Source of the DNA: Plectrocnemia conspersa
Taxonomy: Eukaryota; Arthropoda; Insecta; Trichoptera; Polycentropodidae
Direction of reading: 5' to 3'
DNA length: 64,000 bases
Assembly (NCBI GenBank): GCA_009617715.1
Contig: VTFK01000006.1
Location: forward strand, 1,736,001-1,800,000
Shown here: in pieces, positions 22,401 to 33,539 of the stretch
Layout of the letters: every line of letters begins with the position of its first letter
Position numbering within the stretch: the first letter of the stretch is position 1
Program-made: the position numbers and the translations under genes
The notes under the pieces: generated by a model
What the model saw: the letters and a program-made list of their open reading frames with translations, nothing else
Told to the model about the DNA's origin: nothing
The model's database searches: none

Positions 22401-22429
22401 CCAACAAAGGAAACTCTAATTTGCTATTT

Positions 22430-22730
22430 ATATTAATAATAAATATTTGCTACTTATAAAAATAAGAGTTACTATTTATAAAAATAGTATTCGCCATTTG
22501 ATAAATATCAAAATAATAAAGTAAAAAGCGATTACAGCAGCCACTTTCAAAATTCCTTAAAACGCGTTATATATTATGCAAAATAAATTTACATTATTTT
22601 AAATATATTTTATATATTTTTCAAAAAAGCCCACAAATTTCCCAGAGCCAATATTGCCAACCGAGATTCGTCCATCGCTCACCAGTGGACGATATTTTCC
22701 TCTTTGAAAACCTATGGTTTATGATAATCT
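22430..22730. other. Intergenic sequence, no feature
   Basis: AT-rich, with a small inverted repeat TCGTCCA/TGGACGA near 22670-22695. Nothing further can be supported. Confidence 0.4.
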
Positions 22731-22803
22731 TGGGTTTTGTCAGAAAATGGAGGTTTCGCAAATGTTAAATTGAGTTTCATAGACATTTTAGAACAGCATA
22801 TAA
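22731..22803 (+). repeat. Solo end of the TTGCGAAACGTCC MITE family
   Basis: The stretch from TGGGTTTTGTCAGAAAATGG through TTTCGCAA to GACATTTTAGAACAGCATAT matches one arm of the full element at 53152-53347 and further single arms at 30041-30130 and 42749-42827. Confidence 0.75.
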
Positions 22804-23187
22804 TTAATCATTTAAATTATTTAGAAATAAATCTACAATCGAAAATGTATTCAGATATGATTTCACCAGTATATGTCCAGGGCGACGACATGACAAATTT
22901 AATTAGTTTAATGATAGCTATAATTTATAAAATGTAACTTCAAACATAACAATTTAACATGATAGAACCAAAACTACAACATTATCCTTAAAAAGCCGAC
23001 CCTTAAATATAATATACAAATATAGGCACATAAATGTATATTGGAGGAAAGCATCAACGTTTCATATTTTGGTGTATGCAATTTACTTTCCATAGATAGA
23101 AATTTCACCTAACCTAAAAATTACCTTAGCTAGTAAAACTGTTGCATCTTACCTTTCTTAATTTGCCAATGATCGGTGAATGTGTAG

Positions 23188-23209
23188 CGGTCGATGTGCA
23201 CATCGACCG
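23188..23209. repeat. Perfect 22-bp palindrome
   Basis: CGGTCGATGTG followed by its exact reverse complement. Related words (TGCCGGTACATGTGCACATC) recur about 60 bases to the right (near 23260), hinting at an eroded inverted-repeat element. Confidence 0.7.
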
Positions 23210-23759
23210 GCATAACGGTCCAAACCACATATAATTATTTAAATGGTTAATGTACAAATATGCCGGTACATGTGCACATCTTTTAGAAGAGGTAACAGCT
23301 AATAAAGCTAAATAAAGGGATGTTTCGCATAAAACCACCTGCTGCGTGCGCCTGGTGCGAATAGCCGTTCCAGACTGTGCGAATAACGACCGATATCCGT
23401 CTGAACATCAGCGACGATCAGAAAAACATACCTAAAATCTCCACGGTTCAAACATTTACTAAAATGCATTTAATGCATTAATTTTAAGAAAATTAATTAT
23501 ACACATTATCGTGACAAATTGAATTACATGAAAAAAATAAGTATGGTATGCGCATAAATAAGCAAATCGTTGAGGTTCAAAATCATCTATAATGAGAAAA
23601 TTATGTTTTATAAGTCATTTATATTTGAATAAGTAATCGCATGTGTAGTGTTTCGGTATCTGACTTTATTAAGAAAATAATCTTTGGCAAAAGCAGTATG
23701 AACCCGTATGTAAAATATAAGGTTTTTTGTATTTTCAAAAATAAAATATTTTTAATTCT

Positions 23760-24011
23760 TTACATTTTTTCTATGACCCATATTAACTGAGATATAAGTG
23801 TCAAAAGTGCCGACAAAGTCGAACCGGTATAGAAGTGTCCAGTGACAGCGTTGCCATATCTCCAGCTGCTTAAAAAATAGCCGTTACCCAAAATAAGTAT
23901 TGCTGGAAATGTAACAGACAACAACATAGTTACAACATCTAAAACCTGATCTATATTTCTACACAAAAATACGGTGTATATATTTGAGCAAATTTCTACC
24001 AAACATTCATC
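23760..24011 (-). other. Unassigned membrane-like open frame
   Basis: A minus-strand frame without an ATG at its start reads FFDECLVEICSN and then NIDQVLDVVTMLLSVTFPA with two or three hydrophobic stretches, ending in a stop at 23760. The pattern is reminiscent of an insect chemoreceptor exon, but no diagnostic motif is present. It may be a pseudogene fragment or chance. Confidence 0.2.
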
Positions 24012-24519
24012 AAAAAATTATCTTGCTAAGAAGATTGCTTTTTGATAAGTTTGCTAGTCAGCCTGACCCACAATATTATTTAAAATGGCAGTTTTTCAAA
24101 AAACCTAAAGAATGTTTGAAAGAAAAAAAAAATATTATGTAGTATGAAGAAATCTATAATACCCGATTCTTGCGATCAATGCTGTTGGCATTTTTATTAT
24201 TACTTACAGATAAAAGAGCCATATATTTATGTATGTAACTATAAAAAAACGTAACCTTTTCTCTTAGATTCTCACACAGAACTGAGGTGCATGTTGCGTT
24301 GCACATTTCATATACTATAAAACGATTAAAAGAACCGCAGGCAAAAATTACCTTAACCTGAAAAACAACTTTTTATTTGTATAGCCAAGTATATATTATA
24401 CAAACATATACTTTGAGACATACATATATGTTATACAATATTTTAATTTAATCTGCATATAACTTTATTTACCATGCATTTTATTATTTACAATGGCATT
24501 TATATATGTATAACATACG

Positions 24520-24842
24520 GTACTTGTTATTTAGCACGGCGCAACGTTCATAAACCACCAGTTTTACTCCTCACTGCGATACCAATGACATGCCATGGTA
24601 TGTGTGTAGACAGTTACGAAGCATCCATTAACTGTTCAAACCCAAACCTAACCTAAACGAATATAATGGTAAAATGGTTCATGGGGTCAGGTTGAGTTTG
24701 GGTTTGAACAGCTCGGGAAACGCAGTTATGATTCATTTCCATTCCATATAATAAACGCACGAACGCTGTGGTGTCACAGGTAAAACAGTGGGGTATAAAT
24801 TTTCTAGTTTTTAAGCGTTGCGCCGTGGTAATTAACAAGTAC
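24520..24842. mobile_element. Long-TIR MITE with nested inverted repeats
   Basis: The left end GTACTTGTTATTTAGCACGG runs on into CGCAACG. The right end, read in reverse, gives GTACTTGTTAATTACCACGG and CGCAACG, so the terminal repeats match over about 27 bases with two differences. Further in, ACTGTTCAAACCCAAACCTA (24631 on) faces its inverse GTTTGGGTTTGAACAG (about 24697-24712). Those inner arms belong to the same family as the MITE at 53152-53347. Length is 323 bp, with no coding capacity. A clear target duplication was not found. Confidence 0.75.
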
Positions 24843-25019
24843 ATAATATACAACATAGATCTAAGTGGTACCTCAAATAATACGTAATATGTATTTATAA
24901 TTACAATTTCTGATCATTTGATTTTATGTTTAGCATACATATCTGCTTTTGTTGCGATAATGATCGTTTAAATTTGAAACGAAATAATAAATAAATCATT
25001 GTATTCTTTCGTCGTGTTT

Positions 25020-25560
25020 GAAACTCGACGACTCAAGCGAATGTCAATTGAGGTAGGTGCATGTGTATGCGCATGCGCCGCGAGTGACCGGGCGTCATGC
25101 ACAAGCTGCACATGCCCTTCCGTGTGGCAACAGCAGATGCGCAGGTGACCTTCACGTTTGACCCCCATAAATCAATATCCCGGACGTTACGTAACCCATC
25201 CCCCGTTACCGTTTTCCCCGACGTGCATAGGGCGCTTCCGGCCGCGCTGGAACCTTCTCGGCTCATGGCCGGAAACAGGACGGTATGAGGCCACCGGAGA
25301 TGACGACAGAGGGTGTGAGCGGTGGTGGTAGCGAGCGAAACATGGCCGCCGCTGCGCATGCACCGTGCATCATTTGCGCCGATGCCAGGAAATGCAATGG
25401 TCTATTAATAGACGCTGCCGGGCAAATCGTAAAATCAATATTAATATGTAAACATCGGCTTCGTCAAACGTAGCGCACCGTCTTTCTCTTCTCCTTTGTT
25501 TGTCGGTAGAGAGCGAGCACGTAATAGACGTCATTTGAAATTGCGGTCTAAACGCTTTCA
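25020..25560. promoter_or_regulatory. CpG-rich promoter-like island
   Basis: Base composition switches abruptly to GC- and CpG-rich within AT-rich DNA. It contains a TGCGCATGCGC palindrome (25068-25078), a second TGCGCATGC near 25353, and ATGGCCGCC in a good start context on the plus strand near 25341, opening a short frame with CIICADARKC. I cannot connect this frame to other exons. It is probably a promoter or first-exon region of a gene that runs outside the visible evidence. Confidence 0.45.
25068..25078. promoter_or_regulatory. NRF-1-type palindrome TGCGCATGCGC
   Basis: A perfect match to the core YGCGCAYGCGC bound by vertebrate NRF-1 and its insect homologue Erect wing. It lies inside the CpG-rich island, as such sites usually do. 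Confidence 0.5.
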
Positions 25561-26390
25561 ATAGCGGCCATAATTAATGCTTTTCTTTGGAGTGGTCATT
25601 CTTTTAGATATTTTTATCTTAAGAATATAATTACTTTTAAAATTATAATTGTACTTCTTTATACATAATTACTATGTTATGAAATTTTTAATTAACGACA
25701 AATATCAAATTATATTACAGTCGTAGTATTTTATTAAATAATAACCAAAAATTGTAGGGGGAGGGGGCAGAATTATTATTTTTAAATATAATTTTCCTGT
25801 ACGGGTTTGGTATTAGGGATGAATTCGGATTATTTGAAAAGACAAAAAGCTGGTTATTGTATTCTATAAAAAATATTATAATTAATATTAGGTTATAACA
25901 TATATTCGTCCCGTTCTTGAGTTTTTAAAATCATTTATTACGTACTGTTACTGAAAAAATTATGTCAATGCAGAATATTAAAAAAAACTTGCATTATTAG
26001 GTAGCGCAGTGAAAATACTACTGCAAATAAAGTTTTAAAAGGGAAGAAAGTGAGTATAATGGTTACGCCGGTAAAGTTTTTTTATGTTTTTTATGTTGAT
26101 AACAATAACTACAACCACTTTTTCGTCACTCTACAACACAGATTAAGACCTACTTGTTTTACTCACAATGCCATTCACGAAAGATATTATAAAAACCCAT
26201 AAAATAGACATAATATAGACATAATAAACCCATAAAATAGACATAATATACACTCCTCATCAACAATAATCAATATCAGGTTTTACGATGACCTTATTTT
26301 TTTTCTTTCGTAACTTTTATGAGAAAAATCGTCAATATTTTGTTTCTTATAATTCGCAATATATAAGAATAATTATAAATCTTCTGTTGC
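25560..26390. other. Intergenic AT-rich sequence
   Basis: It contains a short direct repeat (AAACCCATAAAATAGACATA, twice near 26190-26250). Nothing else can be named. Confidence 0.45.
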
Positions 26391-26397
26391 AAAATGA

Positions 26398-26480
26398 CAA
26401 GCGTTAACCCAATGCGTTATAACGGAGTTAACACAATCATCAACTACTTAGTAAGTAGTGGGATACCATACAGAAATTTA
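26398..26480 (-). repeat. 3' module of the tRNA-derived SINE-like family
   Basis: On the minus strand it reads CTACTTACTAAGTAGTTGAT and then CGTTATAACGCATTGGGTTA, matching the module at 2101-2225 and 34990-35110. The tRNA-like head is not visible in this copy. Confidence 0.6.
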
Positions 26481-26545
26481 AATCTATCGTGCTGGTAAGT
26501 ACATGCTGTGGAGTGCCACAATGATAAAAAATAGAATATATAAAT

Positions 26546-26979
26546 AGTCTGGAAAATTTATCGCCCGCAATTTCCCGCCAGCAATTAGTCGCTAGCAGTT
26601 TTCCGCCGCGTCAATTGATCGCATAAACCAGCGGTCAGCAACCTTTCGGACTTCGAGAACCACTAAACTTCAAATGTTGCATCCCGCGGACCACAACAGT
26701 GATTTTATTATTAAAATAACATTCTAAACATAAGGGAGACTTAGTGCTCGCCACACTTATTGCTTTCACTGCCAGTTACGATGATCTGAGGATGTAATTG
26801 GATTAGCCTGATTTTTTACTGGACTTTTATGACTGACCTGGCAACTTTATGTCAGATCTAGCAACTTTGTTTATACTGAATATTGGTCTGAGCCTTTTAT
26901 TAACTTGAAATCTAATAATGCGAATTAGCTAGCGATTAATTTCTGGCGGTGAATTGCGGATGATAATTTTTTCTAGACT
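26546..26979. mobile_element. MITE with long terminal inverted repeats
   Basis: Left arm AGTCTGGAAAATTTATCGCC continuing CGCAATTTCCCGCCAGCAAT is mirrored at the right end by ATTGCGGATGATAATTTTTT followed by CTAGACT, over about 50 bases with mismatches. A solo right arm lies at 42967-43016. Inside, at 26629, CAGCGGTCAGCAACCTTTCG resembles a hAT end, so a second element may be nested. No coding capacity. Confidence 0.7.
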
Positions 26980-26999
26980 CGCTAATAAATGACATAAAA

Positions 27000-28100
27000 A
27001 CTGCATACACTTATTCGGCTATTTTATATGGTTTTTAAATCCATAAGACTATTTACTGATGGTTCATATTTACAGAAGCTAGAGATCTTAAAGAAAGCTT
27101 GAAGGGCATCGTATTAAGATTCGATGGAGTCTACGTATCATTTATTAATAACTTTCGCTGCATAGCCAACTAAATCGCATTATTTTCTTCTGCAAAAAAT
27201 GTAAAAATCTTCGCTGCGTGGTATCATTTTTCTACTTTTTTTTTCAAAGAATATTAGAGAAGCTAATGTGCTTATAAACGTTAATAGTATTTTTTATAAC
27301 CTACATTTAGATCTCGTAAAAATAAATTATTTCAATCAAACAACATTGTATCGATTGTGACACCCCTAGACGGCCGCTCTTATTTGCGCATGAATTTGAA
27401 ACGCTCCCTCTACTACCCCATCCATCGCAATGTGAAAGGAGACACACGTAAAAAATAACAAAAAGGTATAATCACAATGGTTATGTAGCATTCGCAAGCT
27501 ATACCGATGGAAACACCAAAAAATGCCTACGATAAAAACGAATATTCCGCATTTGTAAACCGCATTGCACCATCATGTGTTTTGGCGAACGGTATCTTCT
27601 CTGCATCCCAGTCGATGTACATTATGGAATGACCTTTTCTGCAGCAGGATATTATGTAATGTTTTAAAACAAAGAGACGCTACGAGGAAGATGTGCCTGA
27701 AAATGCTGAGAATTTCCGGTCCGGGCGACTTGCGGCTTAAGAGTATATTATTTATTATCAATATATGAATTCTGATTTTAATAATAAAGAAGGGTGAGGT
27801 TTTTAACGACTATAATATCTTGACCATCGAAGCATTAAAGTTTCCGGGTTTTAATCGTTGTTCCCGGAATATGAATCTTAGACAATAAGGGTTGTGCGGT
27901 TGGAAATTAAACTATGTCGTAGTTAATCTTTCGGTTACAGTTTATCTTAATTTTTGTTCGAGACTAGCTGAAACCGAACATAAGGAAAGCATTTTTTTAA
28001 TAATAAATAAAACAATATCAATTTTATAAATTTAAAATAATATAAACAAAGCAATAATTATGAATAGGGTAATAAAATAGTAATCTCAACAATCGAACCT
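27000..28100. other. Intergenic sequence
   Basis: A less AT-rich patch at about 27560-27750 has open frames on both strands but no recognisable motif. Otherwise it is AT-rich with no feature. Confidence 0.4.
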
Positions 28101-28107
28101 CAAAAAC

Positions 28108-28184
28108 AAAAAAAAAAAAAAAAAAATACTGCCCTGTGTTCTACCGGTACTGCCCCTCAGGGCGACCGACTAATTACAGGGCAG
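28108..28184 (-). repeat. A-tract joined to a 9-bp inverted repeat
   Basis: Arms CTGCCCTGT (28129-28137) and ACAGGGCAG (28176-28184) enclose a GC-rich 38-base stretch that itself holds GCCC..GGGC. An uninterrupted run of about 19 A follows directly on the left. On the minus strand this is a hairpin followed by a T-run, which would look like a Pol III stop. It could equally be the poly(A) tail of a retroposed copy on the plus strand abutting a small repeat. Confidence 0.4.
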
Positions 28185-28199
28185 AAATGTATGAGCACA

Positions 28200-29560
28200 T
28201 GATGATTTATTAAACATAATGTTAGAAATAAATAAATTATATTTTTGTATATTTTTAATATTCTTCTTAACTTTTATTATGATTTGCTTATCTTGTATAT
28301 CTTTTTATTATTTATCTCAAGTTTTGTGATTATATTATGTGCAATGCCATTAAACAGTTAAAAATACATTAATAAATAATATTAATATATGAAACAGTAC
28401 TTACAGCTGAAAAGTATGTGTTTTTAACGTTAAACTAGGTAAAATGTATCTATGTGGTATTTTATTAATTAAAATTTCTAATATCTTTATTTTTATTAAA
28501 TATTTTTATAAATATGATAATCATTTATAAAATAAATTTTAGTCCTCCCCCTCTACTCAAAACGTAAAAATATTTTATTTTTGGTAATATATTTGCTAAT
28601 ATTTTATTTTAACGCTAAATAATAAGTCACGAGTCAATTTTTAAATATTTCATACTAGTTAAACATAGCGCATTATTATTTTCCAATTTATTTTTCTGAC
28701 TTGATATTGTAAATGGTAAAATAATTATACACATAGATACGCATTCATTAAGTTTGTTTTTGCTGGATATCAAAACAGGCTTATGGAAATGGGAGGGCTT
28801 GCGTATCGTACCTTTTTGTTTCGCATCTTGTAGAATTTTCGGCTCGATCTTTTCAATTGATATTTTTTTTTTTGCGGTAACAACAAGCTATAAATAAACT
28901 AATTTCTAATTGTGTATGTATTAACACAATAAGTCAAAACATTCTATGCGAAAAATCAGTGCGATAACAATATGTCAGTATTTTAAAACGCACAGAAACC
29001 AATACAGTCGATAAGTACTTCAGCTCAGCTGTTGCTAGGCCAAGTTTCAATGCGAAGGGGAAAGTCGGGTGAGAAAAAGACGGGAAACGGGAACAAAGGC
29101 GCCTACATAACAAAAACAAAACCACCTCATCTGTATAAAAAATTCGTCATCCTGCGATGACAGCGCATTGGAATGCGTCAGGCAGCTGATCAAACACAGA
29201 AAACATTTTCATTTCGCCCAACGGAGCGCATTCGCAATTAATATCACTTCACCCTTATATATTTCATTTACCTTTTTTCATACTAATTATATAAAGATAT
29301 CGATATAATCAAAGAGTGACACAAGACAAAAAAAACTGTGAAAATAACATTGTACTAAAACCCAAACCCATATTTACTAAAATCAGTCAGACCAAACATA
29401 ATAGCCATCAGAAAAAAAACCGTGTCTATGTCAATTAAAATAGTTATTATAGTCAACTAATATTAGTATGTACTACTTATTTTCAATAAAAGTAATCTTT
29501 CGAATCAATACATGGACAATATAATATTATCAATGCTATTTAAAATTAAAAAACTAACTT
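28200..29560. other. Intergenic AT-rich sequence
   Basis: A short GC-richer patch lies at about 29030-29230 with no recognisable content. No gene or element could be supported. Confidence 0.4.
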
Positions 29561-29567
29561 CGTTATA

Positions 29568-29790
29568 GGGCGACGCATTAACTGTTAGGGCCAAAAAGAT
29601 CAAACCTAAATCTAATGAAAGTTTGAATGAAAACTAACCGAAATGTTTAATCTTGTATACGGTGAAGTTGGTTTTGAATAATTATGTTAGATTAGATTTG
29701 TGTTTGAGCAACAAATGAACATTTCGCAACTTTCGAATTTTGTTTCAATGAAAGTAGGGTGACGCATCGTTTGTTAAGACCAAAATATTT
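29568..29790. repeat. Repeat pair flanking inverted arms of the MITE family
   Basis: GGGCGACGCATTAACTGTTA (from about 29569) recurs as GGGTGACGCATCGTTTGTTA (from about 29757), each followed by a GCCAAAA/GACCAAAA word. Between them, CAAACCTAAATCTAATG faces its near inverse TTAGATTAGATTTGTGTTTG, then GAACATTTCGCAAC, an eroded arm of the TTGCGAAACGTCC family. Confidence 0.6.
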
Positions 29791-30040
29791 CTAACGTACG
29801 AATAACAATACAGATCATTAAAATTATTAATTGATTATCTGCACTTTAATAGGTACGAATTATAGTCTATTTGCATCTATATGTATTCGGTATAAGAATT
29901 ATTGTCCATTACCTTGGTATTGTTGTATGTAATAACTAAATACACTAATATAAACAAACTCGCTTATTCGTTAGTTAAATGCCGGTGTGGCAAGTCTAAA
30001 TATTTTTTTTAAATCAAGACGTATTTTTAAAGGTTTAAGT

Positions 30041-30130
30041 CATATGCTGTTCTAAAATGTCTATGAAACGCAATTCGACAGTTGCGAAACGTCCATTTGC
30101 TGTTCAAACCAAAACCTAACCTAAACGAGT
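30041..30130 (-). repeat. Solo arm of the TTGCGAAACGTCC MITE family
   Basis: The sequence runs from CATATGCTGTTCTAAAATGT through GTTGCGAAACGTCCATTTGC to TGTTCAAACCAAAACCTAAC, the best-preserved single arm of the element seen with both arms at 53152-53347. Confidence 0.85.
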
Positions 30131-30261
30131 TAATTCCACATAATATTTTTAAGAACAAAAAAGCTTGCAAAATTGTTAATACTTTCTTTTTGACGCTCTC
30201 ATTGATCGGTAGTCTGCATAACTAAAGTAACGACAAGTCTATATATATTATTAACCCGAAG

Positions 30262-30560
30262 TGATGTCTGGTGTTTATAATGGTGTACAAGCCATAATTA
30301 ATTGGAAAAGTGAACAAGCCATGTACGTTCCCTGTGTAGCTCACAGCCTTAATTTTATATATAAAAATGCTAATATGATTACGCTTTTCGGAATTATTCA
30401 GAGAATCTATATTTTTTTGTGAATTCCACGACTAGATGTAATAAACTAACGTCTGTATTAAAATCAACTCTGAAAGGTCATACAGGCACACGATGAGCCT
30501 CAAAAGTAAATGCCATCGAGGAATTTGGATCAGCAAATACCATTAGTATATAACGTGTTA
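30262..30560 (+). pseudogene. hAT transposase relic (ZMYM1-like)
   Basis: A plus-strand frame reads GVYNGVQAIINWKSEQAMYV, PCVAHSLNFIYKNA and LFGIIQRIYIF, matching the SGKYNGVQARI...YVPCAAHSLNL...FFGxxQxLYxFF block of hAT transposases of the kind also domesticated in ZMYM1-like proteins. A stop ends this frame, and traces of the next block (LTSVLKSTLKG) appear in a shifted frame. The element is dead and no ends were found. Confidence 0.85.
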
Positions 30561-30873
30561 ATGGATTTAGAAAATGGACAATCCTTACAACGTGTCGAAA
30601 TTAACAGCCTATTGAAACAGATAAATTTTATAAAAGTTTTTACATTAAATATTGCGAGAAATTGGTAGAGTAAATAAAACTTTGCAGTCAAACACGATGA
30701 CTATAATTAAAGCTGCAAGTTAATTACAATAATAAAAGAAAACAGAGGGATTATAAAAAATGGAAAAGGTTCATTAAAATATATTTGATTTCTAAAATCT
30801 GCCGTTTTACTATAAAATGTGTAAAGATCTTTATTCGGAAAATGTCCCGTATTCGTATATCCTGAGTCTGGTC

Positions 30874-30927
30874 ACCCTATCATATATCTCACTCATTCTC
30901 GTCACTCAACACGCGAGTGAGCGAATG
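30874..30927. repeat. Dispersed repeat with a 7-bp stem, copy 1
   Basis: It matches 56449-56502 over about 45 bases. CTCACTC (30888-30894) pairs with GAGTGAG (30915-30921) around a 20-base loop that contains TCGTCACT and AACACGC. In the other copy both arms carry a compensating change. Confidence 0.65.
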
Positions 30928-31259
30928 GCTGCGAATGGTAGAAATGCATATTGCGTCGCAGGGGAGTTAAACTCAACAACTTTTTTTATTTACGTACATA
31001 TATATTTGTTTTATAGTTATATTTTTATCTGAATTTTTTTCGTAACGACTGTACTTATACTACCTTTTTTGTGCGAGAAATAAAAAGGATATAAGTCAAT
31101 ATATTATTTTTATTGTACTTTTAAACAGAGATTAATTTATGAAGAAAAAATATTATAACATATGAATAAATACAAGTAGAAATAAAATAAATAATAATAA
31201 ATAAAAAATTAAATGTTTATAATATTTATATTGAATCCTATTATAAACCATATCCGAAG

Positions 31260-31510
31260 TTTAACAGAATGTTGATAATCCCTGCCGTTTCACTCAGATC
31301 TCGGGACTCGAGACCAACCGAACCAAAACGAAACTGAGACGGATCAGAAAAGAGATGCACGTAATGTAAGAGCAAGCGAGACAAATGTACTTATCCATGA
31401 CTATACCGCACCGAATCATTATTATCGAGCGAGTGTGACGTAGTTCACGATCTTGGTGAGTAGGGAACGTGTTGTTGGAGGGATATGGTAGCAATATTTT
31501 TGGTCGATAG
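31260..31510. other. Less AT-rich unassigned segment
   Basis: Moderate GC with short inverted words (CTCGGGACTCGAG). I see open frames but no motif. It may belong to the same degenerate repeat family as its neighbours. Confidence 0.3.
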
Positions 31511-31681
31511 TAGTGTTATTCGGGGGTCTACTGTATGTAGCAAATATTGACAAAACTTATATGCGCTTGTTTAATGTGATATTTGACACTGTCGTAGTCG
31601 TAGAACAAATGGAGATTAAATTTAAAGAGATTACAGTTTATAGAATTGGTTGCTTCTAAAAAATTCTCCTAAATTATATGT

Positions 31682-32003
31682 TTATTTCCCTATAAATTTT
31701 TCCCTGAAATCGACGTATGAAGGTTTATTTGAATCATCATAATTGAAATGTGAATTGATGTCCATATACAGTCTATTGGATTTTTCTGTCAGAACGGTTG
31801 TGGGGATTATGAAATTCTTAAAGCAAATAGAACTGGAGGAAGAAGCGTTTTTAGATATCCTCGAAAAGACCAGCAGAAGCCCGCCGCCCGCGGACGACAT
31901 ATTGTCATGGGCGCTCACATATCTAAAGGGACTGCTCCATACGAGCACAACCGTAGCAGAAGGACCATCCTCCACTATACTGTCGCTGTCATGCCACCTT
32001 TAA
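31682..32003. other. Antisense pair of open frames, unassigned
   Basis: The plus frame (31743-32003) includes IELEEEAFLDILEKTSRSPP and the minus frame (31682-31975) is open across the same DNA, ending SYVDFREKFIGK. The plus frame has an acidic/proline composition like the linker and tail of insect MADF-BESS or SANT-like proteins, but no domain is certain. Only one strand, if either, would be coding. Confidence 0.25.
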
Positions 32004-32196
32004 GACTTCCGAGGATCTTCCACGGACATCATTCCTGCGCCAGCTTCTCCACCACCACTCGGAGAAAACATCTCGCCATTTATCGTCTGTCGCAACACAT
32101 GTAAATATAATATAATAAAACTTTAACTAGATTCCATCTGTGTCTTACTGGCTGTGAAATCACACCCCTTATGGTTACTAACCTTAAACTTCCTAA

Positions 32197-32228
32197 GGTA
32201 TTCGATCTGAATTTTCAGATCGAATACC
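32197..32228. repeat. Perfect 14-bp hairpin
   Basis: Arms GGTATTCGATCTGA and TCAGATCGAATACC enclose ATTT. No T-run follows, so a terminator is not indicated. Confidence 0.7.
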
Positions 32229-32398
32229 AAAATTTACTGCTACTAATTTACATTCGTTGAATATTTTCTCTCATGTCTAATATTTTTTAAATGTTCAAAA
32301 AGCAATAAAGTCAACAATAATTTGCAAACAAATTTTAACACAAACGGAGCCGCGTCAAAAAATCTGTCCCTTTGAATGATAATGTCTATTGTGAAAGT

Positions 32399-32480
32399 AC
32401 TACCTAGAAAGTGAGTGCTTTTGAAGGCAATGTTGCGCTCCTTTTATTTATTGTATAATATGTATAAAAAAAAAAGGGCT
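32399..32480 (+). repeat. Dispersed repeat shared with 63923-64000
   Basis: CCTAGAAAGTGAGTGCTTTT, GAAGGCAATGTTGCGCTCCT and TTTATTTATTGTATAATATG match the right edge of the window in the same orientation with few differences. The element extends past position 64000. Confidence 0.85.
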
Positions 32481-32599
32481 AAAAGGGTAGTTTTTGTTCA
32501 GATTCATTATTTGAGGTCGGTTTTCACTTTTTTTTATAAATATATTCTTGAAATGATTTTTTCCAGAATTGGGCCCCTCACGGAATTTGTCTCTTCTCC

Positions 32600-32710
32600 C
32601 CCCCCCCTCTTCTCGGCAGGCCTGCTTGTTGGTACAGATTTACCCTGTTGTAACGCATTAGACTTATGTCTGTCAGGTTACAACGGAATATTTAAAATAA
32701 AAAAATGTAT
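32600..32710 (+). repeat. 3' module of the SINE-like family
   Basis: After a C-tract and GGCAGGCCTGCTTGTTGGTA, it reads CCTGTTGTAACGCATTAGAC and ends GTCAGGTTACAACGG (to 32686), then an A-rich tail with AAAATAAAAAAATG. The CTGTTGTAAC/GTTACAACGG arms can form a hairpin. Confidence 0.65.
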
Positions 32711-32979
32711 GGTTGAAATGTGAAATTCATCATATCTTATTTGTTGACCTAGTCACCTGTTTTAAAAGTCACTGGTACGGACTATTAAGTTTACAGGTTT
32801 TTCTCAAAATATTGTGTTTATTTTTGCTATACATTATTTTTTAAATATCTGCCATGTTTATTACAAGTATGCTATATTATTTATAGGAAATCAACATTAT
32901 TGTGTTACAGCGCATTACCTCTCGCCTTTGTAATATTCCATAATTTTTGCGAGGATTTCATAAAGCAGATTTCTGGTGT

Positions 32980-33500
32980 CTGTTTGTTCGGGGATGCGGA
33001 TTAATCGGTGACAGTTTTAATATTTTAAGACGCGGCGGATTGAAATAAAAATCTATGCCGGCAAGGCGGCAGCTATGCGCATGCGCGGGCTCGGTTTGGC
33101 CAAGGCCTCGCGCGCGGGGAACGTGCGCGCAGAAATATTGACCTGCACCGGAGGCTACGCGCCGGTCGTCTATATCCACATACATCCTGAAATGTGTACA
33201 TAATTCCCCACACACCACACACGACACCCATAGTTACCTAGCACTCCGACGCAAATCCACCGCCGGGCGGTTTCATGTAATTGGCCATAACGCGCTTATT
33301 TCGGAGCACCGAAAAATATTTCCTTTATAATAAATACATATGCGGAAAATTCAACTGATGGATCGAGCGCTGCGCGCATGCGCGCCGAGCTACTGCCACC
33401 TCCGTTCTCACACTATTCTCATACGCGAACATATGTTAGTGTGGAGCCCGATTTTCACGGTCAACGTTTATCGACTTTGCGCACAGCTCGACTGTTCGCA
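32980..33500. promoter_or_regulatory. CpG-rich island with two GCGCATGCGC-type sites
   Basis: A sharp GC and CpG rise with TGCGCATGCGC at 33076-33086 and a perfect 14-bp palindrome GCGCGCATGCGCGC at 33372-33385. Such paired NRF-1-type sites are characteristic of bidirectional or housekeeping promoters. I could not find a convincing exon on either strand. Confidence 0.5.
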
Positions 33501-33539
33501 ATACGCCAAAGTGGGAAAGGTCTTGCACAGCGTATAAAT

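Noticed and set aside
25033..25359. Long minus-strand open frame in the CpG island
   Set aside because: Frames are open on both strands because stop codons are rare in GC-rich DNA. No motif or start context supports it.
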